Shown here one piece after another: positions 10,112-22,604 of a stretch of DNA of 64,000 bases. The DNA is from Asterias amurensis (taxonomy: Eukaryota > Echinodermata > Asteroidea > Forcipulatida > Asteriidae), in contig NC_092648.1 in assembly GCF_032118995.1 (NCBI RefSeq), positions 3,053,001 to 3,117,000 of the forward strand, given 5' to 3'. Position numbers and translations under genes: made by a program. The stretch's first letter is position 1. Each line of letters begins with the position of its first letter. The notes under the pieces are model-generated. The model made no database searches. It was not told the DNA's origin and worked only from the letters and a program-made list of their open reading frames with translations.

Positions 10112-13100
10112 ATGAACCGACATTGGCAACCAGCGACTAGCACCAGAGACCTGACACTCAAAAACAAAAGAGAATCGACATTGGCAACCAGTGGCAAAAC
10201 ACCAGAGGAATGTCGCTCAAGGAACGAAACCACTGGTCCAGCACCAATGGCCGGTCACACAACAGTGAACCAACATCGGGAACCAGTGACTAGCACCAGA
10301 GGAATTTCGCTCAAGGAACTAAAGTGAACCGACATCCAAAACCAGTGGCAGAGCACCAGAGGCCTGCATTTAATGAAACGACAGTGAACCAACATCTACA
10401 ATCAGTGCAATTGCACTAGAGGAATATACCTCAAGGAGCGAAAGTGAACTGACATTGGAAACCAATGGCATAGCACCAAAGGCCTGTCGCTCAAGAAAAT
10501 AAAGTTTAGCAACATCGGCAACCAGTGGCATAGCACCAAAGGCCTGCCGCTCAAGAAAATAAAGTAGAGCAACATTGGCAACCAGTGGCATACCGCCAAA
10601 GGTCTGTCGCTCAAGAAAGTAAAGTTAAGCAACATTGGCAACCAGTGGCATACAACCAAAGGTCTGTCGCTCAAGAAAGTAAAGTGAAGCAACATTGGCA
10701 ACCAGTGGCATACCACCAAAGGTCTGCTGCTCAGGAAAGTAAAGTTAAGCAACATTGGCAACCAGTGGCATACCCCCAAAGGTCTGTCGCTCAAGTAAAT
10801 AAAGTTAAGCAATGTTGATAACCAGTGGCATACAACCAAAGGTCTGTCGCTCAAGAAAGTAAAGTTAAGCAATGTTGGTAACCAGTGGCATACAACCAAA
10901 GGTCTGTCGCTCAAGAAAGTAAAGTTAAGCAATGTTGGTAACCAGTGGCATACCCCCAAAGGTCTGTCGCTCAAGTAAATAAAGTTAAGCAACATTGGCA
11001 ACCAGTGGCATACAACCAAAGGTCTGTCGCTCAAGAAAGTAAAGTTAAGCAATGTTGGTAACCAGTGGCATACAACCAAGGGTCTGTCACTTAAGAAAGT
11101 AAAGTAAAGCAACATTGGCAACCAGTGGCATACAACCAAAGGTCTGTCGCTTAAGAAAGTGAAGTAAATTAGCATTTACAACCAGTGGCATTCCCCCTAA
11201 GGTCTGTCGCGCAAGTAAATAAAGTTAAGCAACATTGGCAACGAGTGGCATAACACTAAAGGTCTGTCACTCAAGAAAGTAAAGTAAAGCAACATTGGCA
11301 ACCAGTGTCACACAGCCATAGATCTGTCGCTCAAGAAAATAAAGTAAAGCAACATTGGCAACCAGTGGCATACAACCAAAGGTCTGTCGCTCAAGGATAT
11401 AAAGTAATGCAACATTGGCAACCAGTGGCATTTAACCAAAGGTCTGTTGCTCATGAAAGTAAAGTAAAGCAACATTGGCAACCAGTGGCATACAACCAAA
11501 GGTCTGTTGCTCAAGTAAGTAAAGTTAAGTAGGTCTGTCGCTCAAGTAAATAAACTTACGCAACATTGGCAACCAGTGGCATACAACCAAAGGTCTGCTG
11601 CTCAAGAAAGTAAAGTAAAGCAACATTGGCAACCAGTGGCATTTAACCAAAGGTCTGTTGCTCAAGAAAGTAAAGTTAAGCAACATTGGCAACCAGTGGC
11701 ATACAATCAAAGTTCTGTCGCTCAAGAAAGTAAAGTTAAGTAGGTCTGTCGCTCAAGTTAATAAACTTAAGCAACATTGGCAATCAGTGGCATACAACCA
11801 AAGGTCTGTCATTCAAGAAAGTAAAATTAAGCAACGTTGGTAACCAGTGGCACACCCCCAAAGGCCTGTCCTCAAGTAAATAAAGTAAAGCAACATTGGC
11901 AACCAGTGGCATACAACCAAAGGTTTGTCACTCAAGTAAGTAAAGCAAAGCAACATTGGCAACAAGTGGCATACAACCAAAGGTCTGTTGCTCAAGAAAG
12001 TAAAGTAAAGCAGCATTGGTAACCAGTGGCATACCCCCAAAGGTCTGTTGCTCAAGAAAGTAAAGTTAAGCAACGTTGGTAACCAGTGGCATACAACCAA
12101 AGGTCTGTCGCTCAAGTAAGTTAAGTTGAGCAACATTGGTAACCAGTGGCATACAACCAAAGGTCTGTCGCTCAAGAAAGTAAAGTTAGGTAGGTCTGTC
12201 GCTCAAGTAAATAAACTTAGCAACATTGGCAATCAGTGGCATACAACCAAAAGTCTGTCGCTCAAGAAAGTAAAGTAAAGCAACATTGGCAACCAGTGGC
12301 ATACAACCAAAGGTCTGTCGCTCAAGAAAATTAAGTAAAGCAACATTGGCTACCAGTGGCATTTAACCAAAGGTCTGTCACTCAAGAAAGTAAAGTAAAG
12401 CAACATTGGCAACCAGTGGCATACAACCAAAGGTCTGTCGCTCAAGAAAATTAAGTAAAGCAACATTGGCTACCAGTGGCGTTCAACCAAAGGTCTGTTG
12501 CTCAAGAAATGTCAGTGAACCGTCATCAGAAATCAATGGCATAGCACCACAGGTCTGTCGCTCAAGAAAGAAAAGTAAAGCAACATTGGCAACCAGTGGC
12601 ATACAACCAAAGGTCTGTCGCTCAAGAAAGTAAAGTTAAGCAACATTGGCAACCAATGGCATACAACCAAAGGTCTGTCGCTCAAGAAAGTAAAGTTAAG
12701 CAACATTGGCAACCAGTGGCATACAACCAAAGTTCTGTCGCTCAAGAAAGTAAAGTTAGGTAGGTCTGTCGCTCAAGTAAATAAACTTAAGCAACATTGG
12801 CAACCAATGGCATAACACTAAAGGTATGTCACTCAAGAAAGTAAAGCAACATTGCCAACCAGTGGCGTTTAACCAAAGGCCTGTTGCTAAAGAAAGTAAA
12901 GTTAAGCAACATTGGCAACCAGTGGCATTTAACCAAAGGTCTGTTGCTAAAGAAGGTAAAGTAAAGCAACATTGGCAACCAGTGGCATTTAACCAAAGGT
13001 CTGTTGCTAAAGAGAGTAAAGTTAAGCAACATTGGCAACCAGTGGCATACAACCAAAGGTCTGTCACTCAAGAATCTAAAGTAAAGCAACATTGGCAACC

Positions 13101-14775
13101 AGTGGCATTTAACCAAAGGTCTGTTGCTAAAGAAAGTAAAGTTAAGCAACATTGGCAACCAGTGGCATTTAACCAAAGGTCTGTTGCTCATAACAGTAGA
13201 GTAAAGCAACATTGGCAACCAGTGGCATTTAACCAAAGGTCTGTCGCTCAAGAAAGTAAAGTTAAGCACTATTGGCAACGAGTGGCGTACAACCAAAGGT
13301 CTGTTGCTCAAGAAAGGTCACTGAACCAACATCAGCAACCAATGGCATAGCACCACAGGTCTGTCGCTCAAGAATGAAAAGTAAAGCAACATTGGCAACC
13401 AGTGGCATACAACCAAAGGTCTGTCGCTCAAGAAAGAAAAGTAAAGCAACATTGGCAACCAGTGGCATACAACCAAAGGTCTGTCGCTCTAAAAAGTAAA
13501 GTAAAGCAACATTGGCAACAAGTGGCCTACAACCAAAGATCTGTTGCTCAAGAAACGTATGTGAACAAATATCAGCAACCAATGGCAAAGCACCAAAGGT
13601 CGGAGGTTCATGAAAGTAAAGTTAAGCAACATTTGCAATCAGTGGCATACAACCAAAGGTCTGTCGCTCAAGAAAGTAAAGTAAAGCAACATTGGCAACC
13701 AGTGGCATACAACCAAAGGTCTGTCGCTCTAAAAAGTAAAGTAAAGCAACATTGGCAACAAGTGGCCTACAACCAAAGATCTGTTGCTCAAGAAACGTAT
13801 GTGAACAAATATCAGCAACCAATGGCAAAGCACCAAAGGTCGGAGGTTCATGAAAGTAAAGTTAAGCAACATTTGCAATCAGTGGCATACAACCAAAGGT
13901 CTGTCGCTCAAGAAAGTAAAGTAAAGCAACATTGGCAACCAGTGGCATTTAACCAAAGGTCTTTCACTCAAGTAAGTAAAGTAAAGCAACATTGACAACC
14001 AGTGGCATTTAACCAAAGGTCTGTTGCTCAAGAAAGTAAAGTAAAGCAACATTGACAACCAGTGGCATTTAACCAAAGGTCTGTTGCTCAAGAAAGTAAA
14101 GTAAAGCAACATTGGCAACCAGTGGCATACAATCAAAGGTCTGTTGCTCAAGAAAGTAAAGTAAAGCAACATTGACAACCAGTGGCATTTAACCAAAGGG
14201 CTGTTGCTCAAGAAAGTAAAGTAAAGCAACATTGGCAACCAGTGGCATTCAACCAAAGGTCTGTCGCTCAAGAAAATAAAGTAGAGCAACATTGGCAACC
14301 AGTGGCATACCGCCAAAGGTCTGTCGCTCAAGAAAGTAAAGTTAAGCAACTTTGGCAACCAGAGGTATACAACCAAAGGTCTGTCACTCCAGAAAGTAAA
14401 GTTAAGCATTATTGGCAATCAGTGGCTTAGGATCACAATCCTGTTGCTAAAGAAATGACAGCGAACGAAATCAGCAACCAGTGACTAGCACCAGAGGCCT
14501 GTCGCTCATAAAGGAACGAAAGTGAACCGACATCGAAAACCAATGGCATAACGTCAGAGGAGTGTCCCTCAAGGAACAAAAGTGTATTGATATTGGAAAC
14601 CATTGGCATACCACTATAGGCCTTTGCTCAAAAAAAGTAAAGTAAAGCAACATTGGCAACGAGTGGCATACCACCAAAGGTCCGTCGCTCAAGAAAGTAA
14701 AGTAAAGCAACAGTGTACTAACATCGGCAACCAGTGGCATACCACCACCAGGCCTGCACCTCATTGAATAACAGT
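10112..14775 (+). repeat. 60-bp satellite array, about 77 units
   Basis: The unit contains GCAACATTGGCAACCAGTGG and CCAAAGGTCTGTCGCTCAAG. The period is exactly 60 over most of 10.4-14.4 kb. Edge units (10112-10440 and 14460-14775) are more diverged, as expected if homogenisation acts mainly in the middle. A 240-bp block at 13441-13680 is repeated without change at 13681-13920. Short units of about 38 bp interrupt the register near 11527, 11740, 12190 and 12760. Because 60 is a multiple of three, both strands show long repetitive open frames (20-residue repeats with QHWQPVAYNQRSVAQ on plus, RPLVVCHWLPMLL on minus); these are treated as by-products. Confidence 0.95.
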
Positions 14776-14819
14776 GAACCAAGAATGGTGTACTTTATCT
14801 ACCATATGTTAATTGAATA

Positions 14820-15130
14820 TAGTGTTGTAAAAAGTTTAACAACATTAAACTAAAAACTCTAAAATATCTTACTTTTGAAGGCAACAAACTGCTTGGTTGT
14901 TCAGTCATGATTGCTTGATGAACAGCTAAGATGTCTTGATGATAACGTTGTATTCATACGGGTTCCCTATTTTTCATGTAGCCTTTACTAAGTGTCAATA
15001 GTGGTCATTCCATCTGCACTTGATTTCAGGGAACCACTGGCTAAACCTCTGGCTCTGAAAGGCAAAGTTTACGAATAAGAAAACAAAATTATGCAAGCCA
15101 TCAGTTATAATGTGCAAAATCCATTGCAGG
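14820..15130 (-). other. Module C, copy right of the satellite
   Basis: Acceptor TTTGCCTTTCAG with exon-like start at 15054. In one frame it reads SQRFSQWFPEIKCRWNDHY and then stops. The satellite sits exactly between the two C copies, so array and flanks were probably duplicated or expanded as a unit. Confidence 0.5.
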
Positions 15131-15220
15131 GGTGCTCCAAAATCTGTGGGAAACAGCGAACCCCCAAGTGCTGGACTGGCACCATGTGAAACCGTACACC
15201 ATCCAACCAATGGACAGTAG

Positions 15221-15476
15221 GGTGGGCAGTCACAGGCCAGTCAGGTTGCTCATATAAAAGCATCACTCCCTGACACCATGCACCATGTGACCCATGGCCA
15301 GTAGGCTGGGCAGTCACAGGCCAGTCAGGTTGCCCATATAAAAGCATCACTCCCTGACACCATGAACCATGTGACCCATGGCCAGTAGGCTGGGCAGTCA
15401 CAGGCCAGTCAGGTTGCCCATATAAAAGCATCACTCCCTGACACCATGCACCATTCGTGCCTGTGCCCATACTGGA
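15221..15476. repeat. 84-bp tandem repeat, three units
   Basis: Units start with TGGGCAGTCACAGGCCAGTC at 15223, 15307 and 15391 and differ by a few bases. The period is divisible by three, which explains an open 127-codon minus-strand frame (GQPDWPVTAQPTGHG repeats) and is not evidence of coding. Confidence 0.9.
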
Positions 15477-15619
15477 GAATATCAACATAAGCCAAGTATT
15501 TCAAGTTGTCATGAATTTACCTTTTACGAGGGTGCATTCGTCCAGCTTCTTGGGATAGGGTGTGAACACAAAACATTTTGCTCCTAAGAAGGTTCAGGAG
15601 AAAGAGCAGCTTCTCAATC

Positions 15620-16990
15620 ATGATAGACCTGTCTCAGACATCTAGATGGGATGGATCTAGTTGGGATGGATCTTGTTGGTGATGGGTAGATGTCTTTGGA
15701 GATGCTTAAGCCCGACTTCAACAAAAACAAAATTTACACTTTACAGCATTAAGAACATTTAACATCCCTAAAACAGTAATAACAAATGGTTGGAGAGACC
15801 CTCATGCATTTTATGAGTATTTTGATTGTTGCAAATAAATTAAGCCTGAAACCAACAGTAATTCGAGGGGGGTAGGGGCATCATTGGCAAGAAACAGTTC
15901 ATTTGAGGACTTGTGGTGATATGATGTTCATAACTAGCAGAGTGCTCTCAGAATGAAAACTTTGTGTATCAAATGGTTTGCGAAACTAACAAAAGTTCAG
16001 ATTTTGTTTTGAGATTTGTGCTTAAAAATGGTCTTTCGCGAATATTTCTCTAAAATGGTTGCAAAACAAATTCAAACATCTTTGAATGAGTGGTAAGGCT
16101 AAAAGAAATCGACTTGTTTTAACTTCTGTTGAAAAAAGAACAACAACATTCGTTCTGCAGAAAAGAGCATCAACTGGAAGCGTAGTAAATGGTAAAAGTT
16201 TAATTTTCTATAACTCACGTTTAACTGGAGAGTGCGCTTTATTATAGGTTGGTCTTGGACGTCTACATGTTGACGGGTACATGTCATTGGAGATGCTAAG
16301 CCTGACTGTAACACTAACAAAATGCAAAATTTGTCAATCTTTAAGAATATTACCTCTGGCAATCTAGGTGCAGGGTTACTTGCCACGCATGGTGGAAAAA
16401 TACAGGGTCTTAGTGTCTCAGTATACACAGACTGAAATGTTGAGCAGATCAAATCGGCTCTTCTCAGAGATGCCGCTACTCACTAAAGATATGTTTGAAT
16501 AGGTCACTGTAAACCTTACTTACTTGACTTGCTTTTTCATTTGAATTTTTTTTAAATACACTTTCAGTAACTTTCATGTTAAGAGGCACTCAGGGGCCAT
16601 CAGGGGCCAATTTCACAAAGGGCTAAGAATGATCAATCAGAGTTGCGAAGCAAAGTGTGATGTCACAATACAGATTACAATGGTAAAACTGACAATTTGT
16701 CTTACGATGAACTTTATTGCTCGAGAAATCGAGCCCAGGATAATTTTGGTTGCTTCAATCACAACAAGCAGCAGGAAATTGGGAGGTCAGATGCTTGACA
16801 CAGTTCTCTTGAGGATTAGTGTTGGTATGAAGCATTTTAGGCTAGGTTTTACTTTTGTTATGTTTTGGAAATTTACCATTTACTGGAACAAGAAGCTCTT
16901 CAACCATAGTCTTGTCTTGGACATCTAGGCTTAATTGTTGATAGGTAGATGTCTTTAGAGATGTTGAGCCGTTCTGCAACACAATCTATA
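15620..16990 (-). other. Three minus-strand B modules
   Basis: B-like cores start near 15714, at 16305 (acceptor TGTTACAG) and at 16973 (acceptor GTTGCAG) on the minus strand, with cores such as CATCTCTAAAGACATCTACC. The middle one ends with a donor-like AAAC|GTGAGT. They run away from the 19-kb block, so they may belong to a separate leftward unit together with the C modules at 15.05 and 9.96 kb. No first exon for such a unit was identified. Confidence 0.35.
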
Positions 16991-16999
16991 ACACTCAAA

Positions 17000-18999
17000 A
17001 CAAATCACACAACCTGCAACAGTTACCCAACATCATTCAAACAAATTAGCTTTTAGATAAACTTCTTTTTCTTTGATATTTTTTGTGTTGTCCTGTGCTT
17101 TCAATGAAAATGTAAATGAAGACAAAACATTAAAAGCAAATACAAAATGGCTGGAGGTACTGATGAAATCAAAACTATTTTGATTGTTATAAGCGACTGT
17201 TATTTCAGGGATTTTCTCTCAAGTATATGCGTGATAAGAAACTTTATTCGAATGAAACGAGTCTAGCAATTGGCATGAATAATTTGAATAACCAGCAAGA
17301 ATTTGAATAACCAAACCAAAGATCTTGAATATCCAAATCAAAAAATTTGAATAATCAAATCCCAAGAAACGCAATGCATTGCGGGGGTTTCTATGCAGTT
17401 TCTACGACTCGCGCACGCAACGCCTATACCTCTGTGTGGGTTCAACAGCGCCCTCTCTCGATATTTTGCTATTTGCGATAAACCTTATATCATGTTAAAC
17501 ATGAAGCATGCTTGAATTTTCGATTTAATTAGTTTATATGATGGGGCAATACAATTCAAAAATCAGTAGTTTTTACATGTCACTTCAGACTCAAGCAGAA
17601 ATTACTTAAAACTATTTTTCTTTGTTTTTGTTTGTGGTTTGTCTGTTTATAGAATTCTAGAAAAACCAAAAAATATATTGAAAGTGTGTGTCAGAAACGG
17701 CATATTATTTGCCATATCGGGCGTGTCTGCTTCGCAACACATGTATGTGTGTAACAATACAGGCTACGTCCCGTATACGGCGGGTAAAATCGCGATTTAT
17801 TTAAAATTAAATCGCCGCTGACCAGACAAAAAAAAATCACAATTTGTTGAAGTTAAACAGGCTATGCAAGAGTATCATTTCGAATTTTAAAACGAGAAAC
17901 ACCTTAAGATATATGACATTCAGTTAAATGAAGGAAAAGTGGTGGTAAATGAAGAAATAATGGACATTTACCTCGACCACAGATTACACTTTGCATCCCA
18001 TGCTTGCCTCGTTGGAAACCCAGTATAGTCTGGCGCGCGAAGAACAGACCCAATGATACCGATTTCCGAATAGCAGAAGTAATCGAAACACTAGCCGGTT
18101 ACTAAAGTCGATATTTTAAAGAACACCAATTTTTAAAAACAACACGCTAATCTATAGGCAAAACTAGCACAAAGATAACAAAAAATGAAATCGATTCTTG
18201 TCAAAACTCGGTTCTTTTTTGTTGCGGCAAGGAATATGGAGATCAATCGGCAGCCCCATGTTCTTTGCTTTCTATCTTCTGCTAATGCATGTAACAACGA
18301 GCCAGGATACCAGTCAACACTTTGGGTGTGGTGGCATAGAAATAGGGGTGGTGGTGGTAACCTTATTCTAGTAAGCTCCATTTGTTGCTCTATGAAATGT
18401 AAAAAGTGCATTGACCTTGGTATAATTACGCCCTCTTTGCTTGGGGTCAACTTTTAACACGGTCGTTTAAAAGATACTTTTTTGATCGCATTATTTAATT
18501 AATTCCAAAACAATGTTGTGGACTTCGGCATTTTTGATAAATTCGTGCATAATGAGGTTGGGCGGGGCTGAACGAAAAAAAAGTTTATTTACTGAAGGGA
18601 ACTTATATAACTCTATACTCTAACTTGTTCTACTTGCCTGTACACAGCCAAACAAAGTATTCTGCAAAAAGTACAAACAAATAATACTAATTTAATTTAA
18701 TTTTCAAACAACAACCCCTTGTACATACAAAACAGCGTTCTCTACCTTCTTAATGCGCAAGATGTGTTCATTATCGAATGGGAAACATTGATTGACTTTT
18801 AAATTATCCATACCGTATTGGCTAAAAACGTCCGGCATATCCTTTCGTCTTCCATTTTTCTTCAAGGGATATTGTTCTTCTATTAAACAATCCATATCCC
18901 ACTGGTTAAAACACTGGTTAATAATTAAAGAAGAGCAGGGCAGAGAGTATATGTCTTAAATCAACCCCATTCGAAGTAAATGGTATCGCCCTTTAAAAG
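17000..18999. other. About 2 kb without a supported gene
   Basis: Short repeated TTTGAATAACCAA motifs lie at 17276-17350. One AGCGCCCTCTCTC motif is near 17446. Overlapping frames on both strands at 18133-18457 have no recognisable product. Confidence 0.5.
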
Positions 19000-19252
19000 G
19001 TCCGCCCATTTTTTGCCATATTTGGTGATGTTTTTGGTGCAGGAGAAGTTTCGGCTTTTATGCAAATGAGAACGGGTTGCGTGACCAAAAGGTCAGGGGC
19101 TGTCTTTTAAGCTTTCTTCTTGCTCTGCCGTGCGTGAAACTTGAACTTTTACTTAGAAACAATGCAAGGCATCGAAAAGTTTCCATGACTTTGCTCCAAA
19201 AAAATCGTGTTTTTATCGCAATACCGAGAGAAAACTACTGAAAGGTGCGACG
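19000..19252 (+). promoter_or_regulatory. Promoter and first-exon-like block, left copy
   Basis: A CArG-box motif CCATATTTGG (19016-19025) and an octamer ATGCAAAT (19060-19067) precede an exon-like stretch ending in a consensus donor (GACG|GTAAGT) at 19252/19253. The block has a clear inverted paralogue at 42355-42660. Similarity covers both motifs, their spacing, the exon-like stretch and about 45 bases past the donor. The only ATG in the exon opens a nine-codon frame and is not shared by the other copy, so the exon is probably non-coding. Transcription on the plus strand is inferred from the donor. Confidence 0.5.
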
Positions 19253-19860
19253 GTAAGTTGAGAATGTCCTTGTCTTATAAACTAAAGTGTGTAACTGTGA
19301 AAAGTATTTTTATTCGCCTATCTTGAACTGAAGGAGTTTGGGAAGTTTTCTTCCCCGAACGAAAGTAATGAGTTTTGAGACGCATGTGTTTTATGCGTTG
19401 TTCAGTCCACTTTATTAAAAATTGCAGGTGCGAATTACCGACTGGAGCATTTGTCTCCTTTTTTTCAAGAAGAAATTACTGTAAACCTTTTAGAGCATAG
19501 AGTACGGCTCGCGCTTGCCGGCCGTTTTTTTTATTTTTGTGACTCTGTCTGTAATCTGTTGTTAAAATAAAAAGTCAACTCAACGTCATGAGCCGATACT
19601 GATAGCAGAAAAGTTCCTCTATCCATGTCTAGGACTTTCGCTGACGAAAGTTAAACCTTTGTAGTAAAATAGTTAAGACTACTCTTTTTTCACATAAACA
19701 TTTTCCCAAAAAAGTAGTCGAATTAACGCAAAGTTCGTTTGCAGAACAAGCATAAAATTTGATAATGCAGTGCAAGTGCAACACACACTTGTGCTCATAC
19801 TTTTGGACTTTGATTTGAATTGCGCCCTCATTTGAATTGCGCCCTCATTTTGCATACGCT

Positions 19861-20425
19861 TGCATCTTTTAGACATGAAAATATTAATAACCAGGTCCTA
19901 GTGGTTAGTCCACTCTTATGTAACAAATCCCCAAACCTGCTGCTACAAATGCACTTAAATAAAGAGGTCTGAAGCAGTGCTTACATCTTTTAAACATGAA
20001 AATATAAACAACCAGGTCCCAGTGGTTAGTCCACTCTTATGTAACAACTCCCCAAGCCTGCTGCTACAAATGTACTAGAATAAAGAGGTCTGAAGCAGTG
20101 CTTGCATCTTTTAGACATGAAAATATTAACAACCAGGTCCTAGTGGTTAGTCCACTCTTATGTAACAACTCCCCAAACCTGCTGCTACAAATGTACTTGA
20201 ATAAAGAGGTCTGAAGCAGTGCTTTCATCTTTTAAACATGAAAATATAAGCAACCAGGTCCCAGTGGTTAGTCCACTCTTATGTAACAACTCCCCAAACC
20301 TGCTGCCACAAATGTACTTGAATAAAGAGGTCTGAATCAGTACTTGCATCTTTTTGACATGAAATCATTAACAACCAGGTCCTAGTGGTTAGTCCACTCT
20401 TATGTAACAACTCCCCAAACCTGCT
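19861..20425 (+). repeat. 121-bp tandem repeat, about 4.7 units
   Basis: Units begin GCATCTTTTAGACATGAAAA and include CCACTCTTATGTAACAACTC; starts near 19861, 19982, 20103, 20224 and 20345. The copies differ at only a few positions, so the array is young. Confidence 0.92.
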
Positions 20426-20689
20426 GCGTGGGGGATCGTCGCGAACCGTGCCGGAATGTTCCGAGAGCACACAAAAAATTCCGAACCGCTGTAGAGGTTA
20501 GTTTTTAGTGCCTTCCCTCAATCCACGACTCAGGGCATTGTTTGGCCCCCGATTTAGATTTATTTTTGATAATAAACAACACATTTTCCTCTTTTAATTC
20601 TCTTCTTTTTATTTAAATTTCTGTGAGCATTATGTCCATTTTCTATGGGGTGGGGGGGGGGAATTTGTGCTGAGCATGTACAACCCATT

Positions 20690-21640
20690 TCCACAGGCTG
20701 CAAACATTTTTTGTCAAGCAGATTTGTTAAGCAAACAAGCCATTCTTAATCTTATTGGTGCAAACTTAATTTTGCTAAGTAGATTTGCTAAGTGTGCAAG
20801 CCATTCTTACAGCGCCCAATTCCATAAATCCTGTAAGCACAAAAAACTTGTTTCACTTAGTTACCTGTTCATGTTTGCTGTGTTGTCATTTAGACTCTGC
20901 TAGGGGCAAAACGTCAGGCCATCAACTATTTTTTGCACAAAAAAACTTGTTACATTAAGTTTGTATAGTTTTGGCTGGTGCTTGACTGTATTTTTGCTTG
21001 GCAATGAAATTTGTCAAGCAGTATTTCTACTTATCAGCTCATTGACATAATGAAACTGGGCCCTGGTTGCAAACTAAATTTTGCTCAGCAGATTTTCTAA
21101 GTATTTAGGCTTAATCCATGTTGCTAGATGCAAACTTATTATTTTTTTCAAACATTTGCTAACCGTGTAAGTTGGCCTAATTCTTGTTGGTTCAAACCAA
21201 ATTTTACAGATCGGATGTGCTAAACGTGAAAGCCATTCTTGCTGGCTGCAAATTTTTTTAATAAAACCCATTCTTACTGGTTCCAAACATTTGTTTGTCA
21301 ATCAAATTGACTAAGTGTGCAAGCCATTCTTACAGCACCCAATTCCATAAAGCCTGTAAGGACAAAAATCTTGCTTAGCACAGAATAGTATTGCTTAGAA
21401 GATTGCTTGTTACCAGCCCAAGTTAAAGTAAGTTTGTATTGTTGTGGCTGTTGCCTCACTCAAATTTTGCTTAGCAAAGAAATTTAATTAGCACAACTTT
21501 ATGAAATTTGGCCCAGGCTGCAAAACAATTTTTTTCTTAGCAGATTGCTGAGTATTTAAGCCATTTTTGCTGATTGCAAATTAATTTTTGCTACACAGAT
21601 TTGCTAAGTATTCAAGAAATTGTTGCTAGATGCAAACAAG
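20690..21640. repeat. Irregular short repeats derived from the M2 element
   Basis: Roughly 60-80-base units with GCTAAGTGTGCAAGCCATTC and CAAATTTTGCTTAGCA recur through the stretch, interspersed with M2 pieces (CCCAATTCCATAAAGCCTGT). Confidence 0.65.
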
Positions 21641-21649
21641 AATGACGTT

Positions 21650-22430
21650 TTGGTTTTTCATCCTGATTCTCGAACGTTAGTAAATGCCTCATGTTATTTT
21701 CTTGACAGATTTATTTTGCATGAGTATAAGATTGCGCAGAAAAACATGTGCTTATCGCGCGTTCCGTAAAAACACCGAGGGTGCCTGACTACAAGCAGAC
21801 GATCGAGGGGGTACGTCTTGTGTCAAAAGTTAACTAACAGGTCGATCGGAAATTCTTGATTGTCCCGGGAAAAAATTGACAGCCAAGGAAAAATTACATA
21901 GCTGGAGATTTGAAACACCGATAACTGTTATTGTTGACCAGGTATCGCAGCAATCATTGTTACAAAATAATTATTATTTAAACATGTTTTCATCGTATTT
22001 TTTCCAACTTATTGAATTGAATGTTTAAAAAAAAAAAGCCACATGTTTCTTATTGTTTATATATATATATTTTTTAATTGTCGGATTTTGATTGTCAAAT
22101 TAAATTATTTGTCAACATCCCTTACCACCTGCGTGTTCAAAAGATAAATAAATACTCCTGCAAATCTGAACATTTGATCATTTAAGTACCTCAATTATCT
22201 AAGAGGTTGTTAAGGTCTGTCGAAAATGCTTACGTTAGGGACTCTTTGATTTATTTGAAAGATATGGGCCTTCAAAATTGTGTATGATATCTTGCTAGGT
22301 AAACAGATTTTTATCACTACAGAAACATTTGCACTGTCAGGGTGCGAGATTAATGGTTACCAGGGGCAACAACAAAATATGGGCAACAGTTGAACTCAAC
22401 CTTAATTCTGTTAAGGGCCTACCATTAATA
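21650..22430. other. Non-coding stretch
   Basis: AT-rich; (TA)n near 22063. Nothing else recognised. Confidence 0.5.
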
Positions 22431-22436
22431 GTATAC

Positions 22437-22600
22437 AAATATTGACTGCTTCGAGTGCTATGGTTAAAACTGCGACTCCCAAGGTGATCCCCGGAGCATT
22501 CTAAATTCCCGAGGCGAAGTTGAGGGAAAATGGAACGCTACGGGGATCACCGAGGGAGTTGTAGTTTTAACCATACCATGAGTTAAAGCAGTCAATATTT
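22437..22600. mobile_element. Palindromic element with about 55-bp inverted ends
   Basis: Starts AATATTGACTGCTTCGAGTG and ends AGTTAAAGCAGTCAATATT; TATGGTTAAAACT and AGTTTTAACCATA pair, and GGTGATCCCC pairs with GGGGATCACC. No ORF. Confidence 0.8.
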
Positions 22601-22604
22601 GTTT

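Noticed and set aside
10402-11175. Long minus-strand frame of 257 codons with SDRPLVVCHWLP repeats, and similar plus-strand frames to 197 codons, as repeat-protein genes
   Set aside because: The 60-bp unit length is a multiple of three, so a unit without stops is open across the array on both strands. Frames break at short units, and there is no flanking unique coding sequence.
15105-15488. 127-codon minus-strand frame with GQPDWPVTAQ repeats
   Set aside because: 84-bp period divisible by three; three near-identical units and no other support.
18133-18457. Overlapping frames of 105 codons (-) and 90 codons (+)
   Set aside because: No motif, no splice context, no repeat of the frame elsewhere; mutual shadows.
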